Origin: Planctomycetaceae bacterium
GTDB lineage: Bacteria; Planctomycetota; Planctomycetia; Pirellulales; Thermoguttaceae
NCBI GenBank assembly: GCA_031267635.1
Contig: JAIRYX010000277.1
Location: 1 to 5,859 of the forward strand
Length of the DNA stretch: 5,859 nt
Reading direction: 5' to 3'
A model generated the notes under the pieces. It worked only from the letters and a program-made list of their open reading frames with translations. It searched no databases and was not told the origin of the DNA. Shown here piece by piece: positions 5,841 to 5,859 of the stretch. Positions within the stretch are counted from its first letter, which is position 1. Every line of letters starts with the position of its first letter. The position numbers and the translations under genes are program-made.

Positions 5841-5859
5841 GGGTAACTACTACGAAGTT

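Noticed and set aside
5796..5859. tRNA gene
   Set aside because: The stem has no cloverleaf arms or TTCRA-type loop.

Overview
The window looks like a moderately AT-rich bacterial chromosome segment, most likely from a planctomycete. The basis is indirect: two long lineage-type hypothetical proteins beside a housekeeping flagellar gene, a gene tail (LolA-like secretion-type architecture with a C-terminal membrane anchor) of a kind I associate with Planctomycetes, and weak or absent Shine-Dalgarno signals at several starts. I cannot confirm the phylum without a search.

Layout. Positions 1-817 (+) hold one AT-rich gene that appears to be broken by a single-base frameshift near 148-164. An upstream open fragment (3-167) runs off the left edge, and the 217-codon remainder ends in a transmembrane anchor. 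Positions 818-1026 have no gene; they hold a roughly 165 bp palindrome-bounded element with 13 bp perfect terminal inverted repeats. From there every gene is on the minus strand. Reading in the direction of transcription (right to left) they are: a 456-codon secreted, Pro/Thr-rich and helical protein of unknown function (5708-4338); a QueD/6-pyruvoyl-tetrahydropterin-synthase-like protein (4287-3733); FliG, the flagellar rotor switch protein (3634-2636); and a 444-codon protein of unknown function (2361-1027). The first three are spaced 50 and 98 nt apart and could form one transcript driven by a good extended -10 promoter at about 5764-5772. Between fliG and the last gene (2389-2572) lies a nested pair of inverted-repeat elements: an 89 bp MITE-like element flanked by TATA on both sides, sitting inside the loop of a second inverted repeat with 25 bp arms.

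How the parts work together. FliG couples the flagellar stator to the rotor. The QueD-like protein belongs to a pterin/deazapurine enzyme family, but the position of the catalytic cysteine is Thr here, so its activity is uncertain. No functional link between it and FliG is evident beyond co-orientation. I found no defence system, CRISPR array, phage module or obvious new multi-gene system. The points most worth checking are the nested small mobile elements, the frameshifted gene, and the cysteine-less QueD homologue.
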